Notes under the pieces: model-generated
Seen by the model: the letters and a program-made list of their open reading frames with translations, nothing else
Told to the model about the DNA's origin: nothing
The model's database searches: none
Source: Mactromeris polynyma
Lineage: Eukaryota; Mollusca; Bivalvia; Venerida; Mactridae
Length of the DNA: 64,000 nucleotides
NCBI GenBank assembly: GCA_032209605.1
Contig: JASFXZ010000052.1
Location: forward strand, 1,364,001-1,428,000
Direction of reading: 5' to 3'
In this document: positions 23,076 to 35,074 of the stretch, piece by piece
How positions within the stretch are numbered: position 1 is the stretch's first letter
Layout: every line of letters starts with the position of its first letter
Program-made: the position numbers and the translations under genes

Positions 23076-23386
23076 CACTTAAAGGAACTTGTAAGGCTAC
23101 CTTTGAACAAATTACCTTTAACAATTTGCCACCGATCAAATCTAAGGCAGCAGTGACGACTAAGAAAACACCAAATCGAATATTGGCATTTTTATGACTT
23201 TTGGTTTAGGGGGTACCGCACTTGAACGGTCATGGTAGCTAAACTGATAAACAGATTTTTATAAAATTCCACCAATACTTGTCTAAGGCAATGATCTTTA
23301 GGCATGCAAAGTATCATGAAATTCTAACGAATGTTTTTAAGAAATAATAAAAATATCAAAGGTTTTGTTAGAAGTTCCTTTAAGTG
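23076..23386. mobile_element. Harbinger-like MITE, 311 bp
   Basis: The left end CACTTAAAGGAACTTGTAA (from 23076) mirrors the right end TTAGAAGTTCCTTTAAGTG (to 23386) with about one mismatch. Both sides carry TAA (23073-23075 and 23387-23389), a 3-bp target duplication typical of PIF/Harbinger (TWA). No coding capacity is present. The class call rests on the 3-bp TAA and is an inference. Confidence 0.7.
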
Positions 23387-23611
23387 TAAAGATGTAATTT
23401 TCTGCAATTCAAATAATTTTTGAATTATCAGAGATTTTGTGGCCACTATCTAACTGTTGACTCATCTTTACCTGGTAGTATTGATCTGTCATAGAAGATA
23501 CATGAAGTGCTCGTTTATACATGTATTGTGATCCACAGAAGACAGTACCTTGAAATAGTATATCTGTATGTGTGCTACATATAAAACATGTTTTCTTTGG
23601 ATAATGGCCTG

Positions 23612-23820
23612 CCCGCTAGACTCAGACTTTGGTAAAATGCTGGGGTGTCAACCTGAGTCTGGGCAATTGCATTTGGCTTAGGTCAGTTGCTTGCAGAAGG
23701 GCAATTTAGTTCTGGTTGATACTCAATTCCAGGAAAAACTGGTTAGGTCAACTGACCGGTGTATATAACTGGAAAAAATGTTGAAAATGGCTTCAAAATG
23801 CAATAGAAGCAAAACAGGTA
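23612..23820 (+). mobile_element. SINE with conserved 3' block, copy 1
   Basis: The 3' portion holds CAGTTGCTTGCAGAAGGGCA, CTGGTTGATACTCAATTCCA and CTGGTTAGGTCAACTGACC, then TATATAACTGG. This block is shared with 26908-27001 and 36105-36195. The 5' half is a decayed head in which tRNA promoter boxes are no longer clear. It matches a SINE design known from molluscs, from memory. Confidence 0.65.
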
Positions 23821-25444
23821 TTTGACAATCCTCATGTTAATGTGGTATTGGAATACAAATCAAGGGAAGTCAAGCTGTTTTATGATTAATTGTTGGATAT
23901 AAAACAAGTGGTGGATGACAGATCTGATGTGAAAAACATTGACAATAAAACCATATTACAGGCCTCACGCAGTGTATCCAATGTTTAAACAAACGTAGTG
24001 CTAGTTTTGAATTCTTACTATAAAACTCCTTGAACCCTACTTATTAGACGCCATAAACATAGAATGTATCACTGTTCCTATACTAGCATTGTATTCTCAT
24101 ACCACTGTTCAGACATTTTCTGTTTTAATAAGGCATTTCTACTGATGTTATATACCACAATATATATCATTATACTGTTGTCTTTATTGGTATATGTCTT
24201 GTAATCTGATGATTTATAGAATTGTCTGGCATTTCCTGTTGTTTCTTATTGATAATTACCTCCATAATGATAGGATATAGTTGGGCATAATAGAGGATTT
24301 CATTTGTTTTATTTGGAAATTGTGAAAGGTTCATTTCTGAGACTGTAGTTTCTGTCTATTGTCTTGCTTCAGGTAGCAATTAATAAGTGTATGATATGCT
24401 TGTTTCTTATTCTTGAACTCTTTGGCTTAGTGGCAGAGATTTCCTTTCATGGTTGATTGCCGAACAAATGATGTCAGTCAGCCAAAAAGGGAGCTTGTAT
24501 TTCTCTCTTGCCTACACTCGGCTGTGTTAGGAAAATTCTTAGGGATGGTTGACTCGGTGTCAGGTTAATGCAACATCGGTTGAGGTATAGTGTCATGTGT
24601 CGCGTGTGTCGATGGCATGATTATCACAGTGTGGTGGAACTGTATGCTATTGTAAAAACAATATAGTCATATGCTTATGTCACTATATTCAATTTAGAAT
24701 AGAAGTGATACACTGAATGCATAAATATTTTGTCAAAGATTTTATTGTCTTTAAAATAACAGAAGCTAAACTTTGCCTTCTGTGTACCGACAGTTGAAGT
24801 TTGCACTGAATGGTCTTTATTGTAAAAAAGACGTTAATGCCTTTGGGAAATTAAAACACCATATTGTACTGGGAAGCAATAACCTAAACTGCATCATGAT
24901 GCATTTATGTGTCACACTTTTTTTCATGTGTTGTCAAAAACTCATTATTTAATGGATCAATAGGTGAATGTCAATACATGCATCTAAATGCCTTCTCACA
25001 TCAAAGTTTGCCCAATAAATAGAGAGAAACAATAAACAATTGTTAGCTCCTTAATCATAATACAGATATGATAGGCTCTTGACATTACGTAGTCTGTCTT
25101 TTCGTTTATTCAACAGGAAAAGCATAGAACTGCCAATTTGGAAGTTTTGAGTTCAATTTCTGCCAGGATTACCATAGTCTGTGGGAGAACCACTTGTCCT
25201 GTCTGCATATCCCTACGGTACCTGAGTGTAGACTGTGTGCCACAGAAACAGATACTTTAAGAGAAACATTGCAGTGTCGGCGCGTAAAAAAATAAATTTG
25301 ATTCGGATTCTTTCAGCTAAGCTGATAACATCTGAAATTATTTATAATCTTCATTGTCAGTACTTAACATAATAGAAATGAAATTCATTATACTGCTGTG
25401 ATAAATATGCTGTTATATTGGTTTGGTACCAGTTGTCCACACCA
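23821..25444. other. Non-coding, one dispersed repeat copy
   Basis: 24545-24655 is a diverged copy of the family at 2820-2920 (GTCAGGTTAATG block). At about 25119-25260 a GAGTTCAATTTC segment could be an eroded B box of a tRNA-derived SINE, but support is weak. No exon was seen. Confidence 0.35.
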
Positions 25445-25571
25445 AACATACCCTCCCAGCTGGTGGTTGTAACTGTTTGCTCAACCATACCCTCCTGGCT
25501 GGTGGTTGTAACTGTTTGCTCAACCATACCCTCCTGGCTGGTGGTTGTAACTGTTTGCTCAACCATACCAT
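25445..25571. repeat. 39-bp minisatellite, 3 copies
   Basis: The unit comprises CATACCCTCCTGGCTGGTGG and TTGTAACTGTTTGCTCAAC, with starts at 25451, 25490 and 25529. Only the first copy differs (CCCAGC for CCTGGC). The period is a multiple of 3, so both strands are open across it. Confidence 0.9.
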
Positions 25572-26789
25572 ACCAATAAGGACCAGTCAAAAACCAGAGT
25601 GCTCTTGATAACATATTGACTTCATGCTCGGTGTATAACTGCTGTATGTTCATTTTGACACTTTATATAATTGTTACAACAAAACATAGTGTTTTTTTGC
25701 CATTTAGGTTCTCATGCTACTAAATATGTACATTTCCATGCTCTAAGGAATGACCTTTACAACCTTGAGGAACATAAAGCATTTCTCCTGGAGGAACAGA
25801 TTTATAAATTGTGTTCTTTCCTATAGATAACAGACTATGATGCAATTCTATTGCCTGCGATGGATTAAATTCATGTCTGAGTATATTCAATGGAGGGAAA
25901 AACTTTGGCTTTTAGTTGATTTGGTTAGTATGCTGAGTGCAATAAAATTGGAGAAAGTGATAAATCATTTCTGAGATACATAAGTGGTTACACGATTGGA
26001 CGCTGTCACTGAAGGCCATAAAACATCTTGTTGTATGGTAAATAATTACCTTCAATATATCTCAGAATGGGTGGTCAGGACCTAATTTCATGCTTGTATT
26101 ACCAAGACAGATGGTATTGTAAGGGTTGGCAGAAAAACTTGACAGAGTCTTTTATGTTTCTGGTAGGCATGGCTGTAAGCATGTAAACAGCTTTGAACCT
26201 GGATTTAATGCACTTAATGAACTTACTGGGAGGTTTAGTGTGGTAAAAGATGAGCATGGTGTGCCCAGGTCTTGTAAAGCCATATATAACCCCCTAACCA
26301 TGTCTGTTTTTGTTTTGTGCACATGTTCTACCTTTGTTCCTTCATGTCCTGTTGTGCAGCTTTTGATTGTTTTTAGAACATACAAATATATTGCTACAAG
26401 TAACCTGGAGAGGAGCATTAAGTGTATCTGTAACCAATTATTCACTGTCGATGAACTCAAATATGCTAAGTTGCCAAATGGATATATTATGCATAATGTG
26501 AATATGCACATCTCAAACAATTAATAGGCAGCCTAAGGGAAGATCATGTAATGACCAAAAGAATGGCAGGCTCTATATTTAGGTTGTCATTAAGTAATTG
26601 AAGCATTGTAATTATTAATGTATGTGCAAATACGGCACACCCTCTCCAGAGCAAAGCTCTTTGGGAGATGCACATTTCAGCTATTTTTGAGAGCTTGTTG
26701 CTCTGGAGAGGTGGAATTGATACTGAAATCTTACTATAGGAAAAAAATTGTTGCCAACAAGAGGTTGTTGTTTAGAGAGGGCAGAACCC
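25572..26789. other. Non-coding; a 132-codon frame is doubtful
   Basis: The frame at 26126-26524 has no early ATG and overlaps a similar-sized frame on the other strand, with no domain or splice framing recognised. No repeat could be supported. Confidence 0.35.
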
Positions 26790-27010
26790 ATCTGGGTAGC
26801 TCAGTTGGTAGAGCGCTAGACTGTCACCTGGCAGACTCCGGCTGGGCAGGTAATGTTCTTCCATGACTTTGGCTATGGTTGTCCTACACATGTGGAGAAG
26901 TTGTCAGTTGCTTGCACTTACGGAAGAGCAAATTAGTACTGGTTCATAATTAATTCCAGAAAAACTGGTGAGGTCAATTGACCATTGTATATGACTGGAA
27001 AAAAAGCTGT
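26790..27010 (+). mobile_element. SINE with tRNA-like head, copy 2
   Basis: The head GGGTAGCTCAGTTGGTAGAG is an excellent polymerase III A box as in many tRNAs. The B-box position is eroded (GACTCCGGCTGGG). The 3' block (TCAGTTGCTTGCACTTACGG, ACTGGTTCATAATTAATTCC, GAGGTCAATTGACCATTG) matches the copies at 23612 and 36068. This copy shows that the family is tRNA-derived. Confidence 0.75.
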
Positions 27011-29198
27011 AAAACCTCATGAGAACAACCAAATTAAGAGAGGGCCACTCTTGATATGTTGCTCTCTGTTTGACAAATTTGTGAGTATGTGAAATTAAAG
27101 TTCTCAAGAACTCCTTTGAAATGTATGAACCTTATTTTCAGGAGATTAATCATTTATGATAGCCTTAAAATCGTGATAAGATAACTCATTGTATGGAGGT
27201 AATTATGTTTCCCAAAATGCTAGAACACTTTGTACCAGAACACAACACAGCAACAGTATACCCATAAAGATGTTATTTATTTTAGAGAAAGTTGTTAAAT
27301 AAATGCCAGCAGGAGATTATGGAAGTATATGGTTACTGTCTGTGAGCGTATACATGTGTTGTAACATAATTACCCCACCACCTGTATTATTGTTTGATCT
27401 TAAATCTTAACTATGTTTGGATTATAAGTGTAGAATAAGTTCGCTAGTGAGTATATATATCAATTAAGAGATAATTAAAGGGAGATAATTCTGGTTTACT
27501 TGTAGATAATATTGTAAGTACTTGTTTATTGACCTATAAAGTAAGAGATTATGAACATAGCTGTCATATTTATCTTGAAATGATGCATGGTCTTAAAATA
27601 TCATTTGTTCGTAATGGCCATAACTTGACTGATCATAGATGAATGATTCATTCAGAGTGTACAAAGGCGTTAATGCGTACAAGTCATCAGTGAAACTGTG
27701 AAAAATGATGTTTCAAATAGCATGAGAGTGTACCTGGTGCAGTTGTCTCCTAGTTGTCAGCATTTAGTTGAGGATAGCCCTACAAACCCTATTGCCAGAA
27801 GTTTATGATCTCTAACTCCTACCCCCACATGTACAGTCACTTCTTTCTATTGCACAGCATGCTTACACTTTACTGCAGGACACAAAACTGGTAAGTGCTC
27901 AGGCCTTGAAATTTTATGTTTTGTTTCCTTGATGATTAAGTTATCTACCCTTAAAGTTTCTAATGGGATTACCATTTTCGTTGTAAATGAAATGGTTTGT
28001 TAAGCTGCAATAAACAGTGCCAAAACTTGTGTCTCATGGGACCTTAACAAAAGTCAGATAGGCCTGGAAGCCTGACAGTTAACATTTGTAATGATGCCTT
28101 TAACTTTATTTCAGTGTCATTATAATTGCCCAGCTGGGACATTACAAATTCCAGGATGTAGCTCTTAATCTAAAATGTCAGGTTTAACCTTTTCTCTCTA
28201 TTATGTGACATGTCCATTGCTAAAGCAACTTTGCAGCCATCGACCACCATCTTAAAAGAAATAAAATGTTAACAATGTTACTTAGTGTTTACCATTTACC
28301 TGTCTTTGTTTCTTAGTATGTTATGTACCGATTACCTCCCTTTCTCATCTAGTGTAAACTCCCATTATTCCTCACTTTATACTGATTACCTCCCTTTGTT
28401 GCCTTTCCATTTTTCTGGCTTAATAAAACGTTCATGTACCACATAAAGTTGAATGAATCCGCCTGTATTATGATCAAATATAAACACTTATTGAAGTTGG
28501 CACAACACATAATTATTATTTGATTACTGATACATATTGAAATTAATCAAATAATGCTATACACTTGACAATAAGTTGAGAATTAGATAAACCAAACAAT
28601 TATGGTGCTCTACAATTAAATAGTCTATGATAAGTTGTATTGTTGAATTTATATTAAAGTGACAAGGGAATAAGCTTTTCACACTTGCTTGACCCTTAAT
28701 TTCCCACGATACATATGTAAACATCCTGATGTGAAATATTGACAGATATACTCGAAAATAAATTTATTCAAAATATGAAGGTGCTGATGTTTATATCCAA
28801 TTACAATATGCATACACAAGTTGACATTGACTTTACATGCTGTACATTGACAAACATGTACCAGTATATTGTGTCAAGGTAATTATTGACGTAAAAGTTT
28901 TATTAATTTTGTATGTGGAATTTGCTGAGGTTTACTTGCTAAAACAAAATATTGTAAATGATGAGAAAACGCAAGACCTTGCTGTAGGAGGACTGGAAGA
29001 GTCATATGCTTACTTCCCCTTTCTCTGGTAGAATTCTTTGGCCTGATCTAGTATTTGTGTTATTCCCCCCCTTTCTGTTCATTGCTAACTTGCTTCCACA
29101 GCTTTTCCTGTAGTGTATTCCCTCCATTCCCTCCATTCCACCCCTTCAACACCCTTGTTGTCCCTTCCTCTTCTCCTAGCTTGTTTTTGATGATCTTA
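27011..29198. other. Non-coding; low-complexity C/T-rich patch
   Basis: Mostly unique sequence. GTAAAACCTCA at about 27009 resembles the left end of the CAGT MITE family, but the right end was not found. From 29110 to 29175 the sequence is pyrimidine-rich (TCCCTCCATTCC repeated twice). Confidence 0.35.
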
Positions 29199-29386
29199 GC
29201 CAGGCAATTCCTTACTTCCCCATTCCCAAAGATGTGTGCCCTTACACCTTCCCTACTCCTAAATGTTTCTGTAGACTGATGCCTCCCTGGTGCCTGTGTG
29301 GGAAGGCATTGTCTTACGAGTGCCCCCTGGGGTCTGTGTGGGGAGGCATTGTCTGTGAATGTGGCAACTTAATCCTTCCTGTGTTG
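29199..29386 (+). repeat. Dispersed family X, copy 1
   Basis: It shares with 32551-32718 and 39372-39537 an ordered set: CCAGGCAATTCCTT, a CCC-rich segment, a (C/T)CCTGG(G/T)(G/A)TCTG-TGTGGG-AGGCATTGTCT segment, a (T/G)GAATGTGGC segment and AACTTAATTCTTCC. Here the TGTGGGGAGGCATTGTCT segment is itself duplicated (about 29301 and 29336). The class was not recognised and no inverted termini were found. Confidence 0.6.
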
Positions 29387-29727
29387 TTTTTTGTTACTTA
29401 AACATTCTAATGAGACATGGACATTATATCATTACAGGAAATCATCGCTTGCCTTCGGTTTTTGTCTGGCATTGCAAACTCTTGAGACTTGACCACTGGT
29501 GGCTTTTAGTCTATCATCTACCAAGAATAACATTTAGATCATTATCAGTTAGTGTACTTTAAGTGTTTTCATTCTCCGATTCCGGCTGTCGGAGGTATCA
29601 GACTAAACAAATTAATACTCGACCTGTCTGGTTTGAAAATAAAACCTTTACTCTGACCATCAGTTGGTGATAATGCTGATTGTTCTAATAGTCTTTATAG
29701 CCTTGCAACAGGTCTGATAGTATAACA

Positions 29728-29851
29728 CATGGACAACGCTCTATCTCAAAATTTTCCTTCCATGGACAACGCTCTATCTCACAATTTTCCTTCCATGGAC
29801 AACGCTCTATCTCACAATTTTCCGTCCATGGACAACGCTCTCTCTCACAAT
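29728..29851. repeat. 33-bp minisatellite, about 4 copies
   Basis: The unit CATGGACAACGCTCTATCTC plus ACAATTTTCCTTC recurs with starts at 29728, 29761, 29794 and 29827. Each copy carries an NcoI-like CCATGG except the first. The + strand peptide MDNALSHNFPS repeated four times is a period artefact, although it is short enough that a coding role cannot be excluded. Confidence 0.9.
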
Positions 29852-30422
29852 ATTAACTTGACACGAATATGGAACTTAATAGTATGCCTTGTTAGTTGTC
29901 ATTTGCACAACACATTCTTAAGATACACACTAATCACTCTAGAAGACTGCTTCCATGGTTACTTATCTGTTCTCATGACAAATTGAGGGACTGTGAAGTT
30001 CTTGATCAAACCCTGCTCAACATTGGGCTCATACTTGCAGCCTCACCACTTTGCCTCTCATTATTAACGAAGAGTTGTTTCAAATATTTTTAATGTCATC
30101 TTAAAATTATTGCTTTATGAGTAAAGTGGCATGCTTATCAATTTTCCTGAGCTGTGAGAATGTAAGGGCCAGAATGGGGTCCTTATAGGGAAGACTTAGT
30201 GACAGGTCAAATCCAAACAGCTGGTTAGCCTGGTGCTGTATCTCAGTCAGACGGAGTTGGATGATAATAAAGCATATATGGCTGATTAAACCTGACTTTA
30301 TTTCAATAAAACTACAGCTGGTGTTAAGGGCTGTGTGGCGGATGTAAAAATTTGCCTCGTCCAAAGTGTAGTTGACCTTAATCAACTTTATATAAGTTAA
30401 ATTTACACGAATATGACATAAG
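29852..30422. other. Non-coding, no feature recognised
   Basis: No gene or repeat could be supported. Confidence 0.4.
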
Positions 30423-30531
30423 GTCGCTGTGGTGTAGTGGTTAGCATAACGGACCGGCAATCAGTAGACCTGGGTTCGAATTCCGGTAGCGCCATTGACC
30501 GATTTTTCGTGTTCCTTCAAACATGACTTTA
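30423..30531 (+). mobile_element. tRNA-derived SINE, copy 2
   Basis: The tRNA-like head (30423-30494) has A box TGGTGTAGTGGTTAGCATA and B box GGTTCGAATTCC. It is followed by the same tail as the copy at 9865 (TTGACCGATTTTTCGTGTTC...ACTTTATT). The anticodon stem is damaged here (ACGGA/TCAGT), so this is not a working tRNA. Confidence 0.75.
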
Positions 30532-32550
30532 TTACAACAAATCCTCAAATCTTTACAATGTTACAAACACAGTGTGTCTTTAATTTATGTATATCACCTT
30601 CTCAGATATTGCTGCTAGACTTCCATAAAACTACTTGTACAGGTGCTGTTTTGTTATTATATGTAATAACACAGGAATCTATTTCCTGTTCCATGAAAGT
30701 TCTTGCAAAAATGTCTTATATTCATAGGAACAATATATGCCAGATCAGCTGTTTTGGCCTCTGTTTCTGTTGTTTCAGTTTGGGTAAGTGATAAATTCTG
30801 ATGGTTATCTTAACAAACAAACAGTTTGAACTCTTGCACTCTAACTTGTTGTGTTAATTGATTTACTTGCAGCAATAATTGACAAGTGGTATGTCTCTTC
30901 AAGTAAAATTAATGCCACCTTCTAGTTGTAAAGTGGTCAGTTTGTGTCTTGCAAGTAAAATTGGAGGGAAGATGAACTAGACATGTGCCATATTGACTAG
31001 AGCTATAGAGCTAGTAATAGTTTCCGGCTAGATTCTTAAATTCAGTTGTATAAGTGTTTGATTTTTTCTGAGAGAAGACATTTAATGCAAACAGCTTTGT
31101 AGAAATTCTATTTGCACTTAAATTCTTGCTAAAGAACTGGAAACGATGGGACACTGGTCAGCTAGGTCAACAATTCAGTAACAACACTGTTCAAAAGGGG
31201 ATAAACCCTTACACAAAATCCCGAAAAACTATTTCTGTGTGATGGGAAGGTCAGTAACAAAGGTCAAACTTTTTGGATTCTGTCCTAAGTTGTCTCCCTT
31301 GTGTGTACTCAATTATTTGGTACTGCAATCATTAGGGATGAAGAAGTTGAAATATTGATCATGAACGGTCAGTGTATGATTACATTGCTGCTAGTCTTGT
31401 TCGCATTTTTACCCATCAAAGTCATTCTAATAGCTTTGATGTGGTATGGGCTTCAATCACCCCCCCCCCCCTCATCACAACAATGGCTTCAGTCATGCGT
31501 AATTAAGATCAAAATCAATAAAATTTGATTAAATACAGAACTAAAGTATGCTTGATTAATTATGAGATTATTGTTCTAAATTGCTGCCTTCAATGTGACA
31601 AACCCAGAGATTGTTGAGGCTGTAATTTTCTTGTTTTAAAAGTTCTATTGAAATTATAATACTTAATTGAGTTATGCAAATTGACAGAATTTCAGTTGCA
31701 TATATTCATGAGAGCCTTAAATCATTACTTGTTTAAAACATTTCTATGGAAATGTTTCTGTTTTGTTGACTTAATTACTGGTTTGTACTTTAGCTGTCTC
31801 ATAGTACAAAAAATAATATAACACACTCGTTAGGCCGGGAGCTTCACTGAGGCAAATTGAGGTGTGGCCTCCATTAAAATGTCATTAATTTCTGGGGGTA
31901 ATACACAAAATTGCTGCATCATTATATTATCCTGGTGAGAATAACCAGGAATTCCTTTTTTGTTCCCATTAACTTGTAGCTTAGGCTTACCATCCTGTGC
32001 GCAATGTTTTATTTAAACCTAAAACTGCTTTTATGTCATTTGCAAAATACTGAGACACCGTAGAAGGATCATGTCCTTATTGCATTAAATGATGATAAAT
32101 GACTGTGGTTTTAAATTGATCTGATATGGGATTTGATTTCCTTGTTTTGGAACTATTAATAAGAGTCTTAGAGCATTTAAGTCTACCACAATTATCCCAT
32201 GTCATGATGCGGTGGCTGAACAGGGAAGTAAAACTCTTGTAGATGTAATTGTTGTTTAAATGTATTATAATGTTCCTGTAATGTATTTACTACTTCTTGT
32301 TAAAATATTTTAGGTTATTTGTATATATTTATTATGGTTCAGAGTATCTCAAAAATGTTATTTCATGCTGCAAATCTACATGAATACATATGCAGCATCA
32401 GTGTCATTTTGGATATGTCGACAGGTCAAAATGGAATGGAATAAACTTATGATATATCTTCTCTATGAAAAAATTGTCATATTATTTACTGTGATTGTGA
32501 CAATGTGATTAAATGTCCTCTTTTATTCTCCTAGTTATTCCTTATGGTAG
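30532..32550. other. Non-coding, poly-C run
   Basis: Unique AT-rich sequence with a run of about 13 C at 31461-31473. No exon, array or inverted repeat could be supported. Confidence 0.4.
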
Positions 32551-32718
32551 GCCCGGCCATTCCTTGCACCTCTGTTCCCTTACGTATGTACCCTTGAGCC
32601 TCCCTCAAGTACCTTATGTTTTATGAATTGTTGTTTTTCCCGGAGGTCTGTGGGGGGGGGGGAGGCACTGTCTTATGTATGTGGCGTTCCCTGTAGCAAC
32701 TTATTCTCTCTTTTTTAC
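32551..32718 (+). repeat. Dispersed family X, copy 2
   Basis: It includes GGCCATTCCTTGCACCTC, GGTCTGTGGGGGGGGGGGAG, GCACTGTCTTATGTATGTGG and CTGTAGCAACTTATTCTCTC, aligning in order with the copies at 29199 and 39372. A poly-G run replaces the usual GTGTGGGGAGG segment. Confidence 0.55.
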
Positions 32719-33454
32719 ACTTCAAAAATTGAAAAAAATATTGACAAGTATGACCAATTTTAGGGAAACTGGTAATGCTGATGGCAGACACAGAAGACTG
32801 TAAACATGATACAGATGCTGATATATCTTTATTGAAACCACACATCTTTATAAAAAAAAGTCTATTTTGAGCAAGTTTTTTACTCGTTGAAATGTCTTTT
32901 TGAACGCGAAAGATTGTACATGATCTTTTTCATATGTCAACATTTTTTCCAAGGTACTTGACATTGATACCACCTTTCCAAAGTTAGTGACTATGAAATT
33001 GTTGAAAATTCTGAACCATTGTTTATCTTTTAAGTATAATGTTCTCCATATAATCACAAAACAGAATTGAATGCATTAGCAGTGCTTGCAGAAATTGAGT
33101 GAGAAGAATGGAGATTCTCTGATTTTTCTTTCAAGAACAAGCAAAAAATATATGAAACATATTCCCATTAGACGTTGTAGTGCAGACATCACATCAGACA
33201 ACCAATTTTTACCATTCATTTTGTCAATCAGGACTCGCTCCTCTGTTACCATTATATTCCATTTCCATAAAAAGCTTGTCATTGAATCATCATTAAGACA
33301 CTACCATTCCAGACATATAACTGTTGGGTGAAAGTGAACTGATCAGTACTGTTAACAGACGGAAATCATATTCAACCTCCAATTTCTTCTTGATTCCATA
33401 GATACTGTAAAACTGTATTAAAGGCAGCATTGGCTTTGGTTCGAGTTAAATTCA
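32719..33454. other. Non-coding, no feature recognised
   Basis: Opposing open frames of about 70-80 codons near 33080-33330 lack splice framing. No repeat could be supported. Confidence 0.4.
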
Positions 33455-35074
33455 GTTTGGTTAACCTATGATGATTTGAGTGATTGGTTAACCTTTGTTG
33501 ATTTAAGTGGTATGGTAAACCTATGATGATTTGAGTGATTGGTTAACCTTTGTTGATTTAAGTGGTATGGTAAACCTATGATGATTTGAGTGATTGGTTA
33601 ACCTTTGTTGATTTAAGTGGTATGGTAAACCTATGATGATTTGAGTGGTATGGTTAACCTTTGTTGATTTAAGTGGTATGGTAAACCTATGTTGATTTGA
33701 GTGGTATGGTTAACCTTTGTTGATTTGAGTGGTATGGTTAACCTTTGTTGATTTGAGTGGTATGGTTAACCTTTGTTGATTTGAGTGGTATGGTAAACCT
33801 ATGTTGATTTGAGTGGTATGGTTAACCTTTGTTGATTTGAGTGGTATGGTTAACCTTTGTTGATTTGAGTGGTATGGTTAACCTTTGTTGATTTGAGTGG
33901 TATGGTTAACCTTTGTTGATTTGAGTGGTATGGTTAACCTTTGTTGATTTGAGTGGTATGGTTAACCTTTGTTAATTTAAGTGGTATGGTTAACCTTTGT
34001 TGATTTGAGTGGTATGGTTAACCTTTGTTGATTTGAGTGGTATGGTTAACCTTTGTTAATTTAAGTGGTATGGTTAACCAGTATGTTGATTTGAGTGGTA
34101 TGGTAAACCTATGTTGATTTGAGTGGTATAGTAAACCTATGTTGATTTGAGTAGTATGGTAAACCTTTGTTAATTTAAGTGGTATGGTAAACCTATGTTG
34201 ATTTGAGTGGTATGGTAAACCTATGATGATTTGAGTGATATGGTTAACCTTTGTTAATTTAAGTGGTATGGTAAACCTATGATGATTTGAGTGATATGGT
34301 TAAGTATGGTTAACCTTTGTTGATTTGAGTGGTATGGTTAACCTTTGTTAATTTAAGTGGTATGGTTAACCAGTATGTTGATTTGAGTGGTATGGTTAGC
34401 CTTTGTTAATTTAAGTGGTATGGTTAACCAGTATGTTAATTTAAGTGGTATGGTTAACCAGTATGTTGATTGAAGTGGTATGGTTAACCAGTATGTTGAT
34501 TTGAGTGATATGGTTAACCAGTATGTTGATTTGAGTGGTATGGTTAACCAGTATGTTGATTTGAGTGCTATGGTAAACCAGTATGTTGATTTGAGTGATA
34601 TGGTTAACCAGTATGTTGATTTAAGTGGTATGGTTAACCAGTACGTTGATTTGAGTGGTATGGTTAACCAGTATATTGATTTGAGTGGTATGGTTAACCT
34701 TTGTTAATTTAAGTGATATGGTTAACCAGTATGTTGATTTAAGTAGTATGATTAACCAGTATGTTGATTTAAGTGGTATGGTTAACCTATGTTGATTTAA
34801 GTGATATGGTTAACCAGTATGTTGATTTAAGTGGTATAGTTAACCAGTATGTTGATTTAAGTGGTATGGTTAACCAGTATGTTGATTTAAGTGATATAGT
34901 TAACCAGTATGTTGATTTAAGTGGTATAGTTAACCAGTATGTTGATTTAAGTGATATGGTTAACCAGTATGTTGATTTAAGTGGTATAGTTAACCAGTAT
35001 GTTGATTTAAGTGATATGGTTAACCAGTATGTTGATTTAAGTGATATAGTTAACCAGTATGTTGATTTAAGTAG
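33455..35074. repeat. 28-to-30-bp minisatellite, 1.6 kb, about 56 copies
   Basis: The left part has a 28-bp unit (GGTTAACCTTTGTTGATTTG plus AGTGGTAT), starting as a 56-bp dimer (GATGATTTGAGTGATTGG alternating with GTTGATTTAAGTGGTATGG) over about 33455-33650. The right part (about 34440-35074) has a 30-bp unit in which CCTTTG is replaced by CCAGTATG. Mixed copies occur between. The 2-bp gain makes the period a multiple of 3, so the right part is open on both strands (MVNQYVDLSG on +, LKSTYWLTIP on -). These are by-products, not demonstrated genes. Confidence 0.95.

Noticed and set aside
26126..26524. 132-codon + frame, with a 122-codon frame on the opposite strand
   Set aside because: No early ATG, no recognisable domain, no convincing splice sites. 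Two overlapping frames suggest chance.
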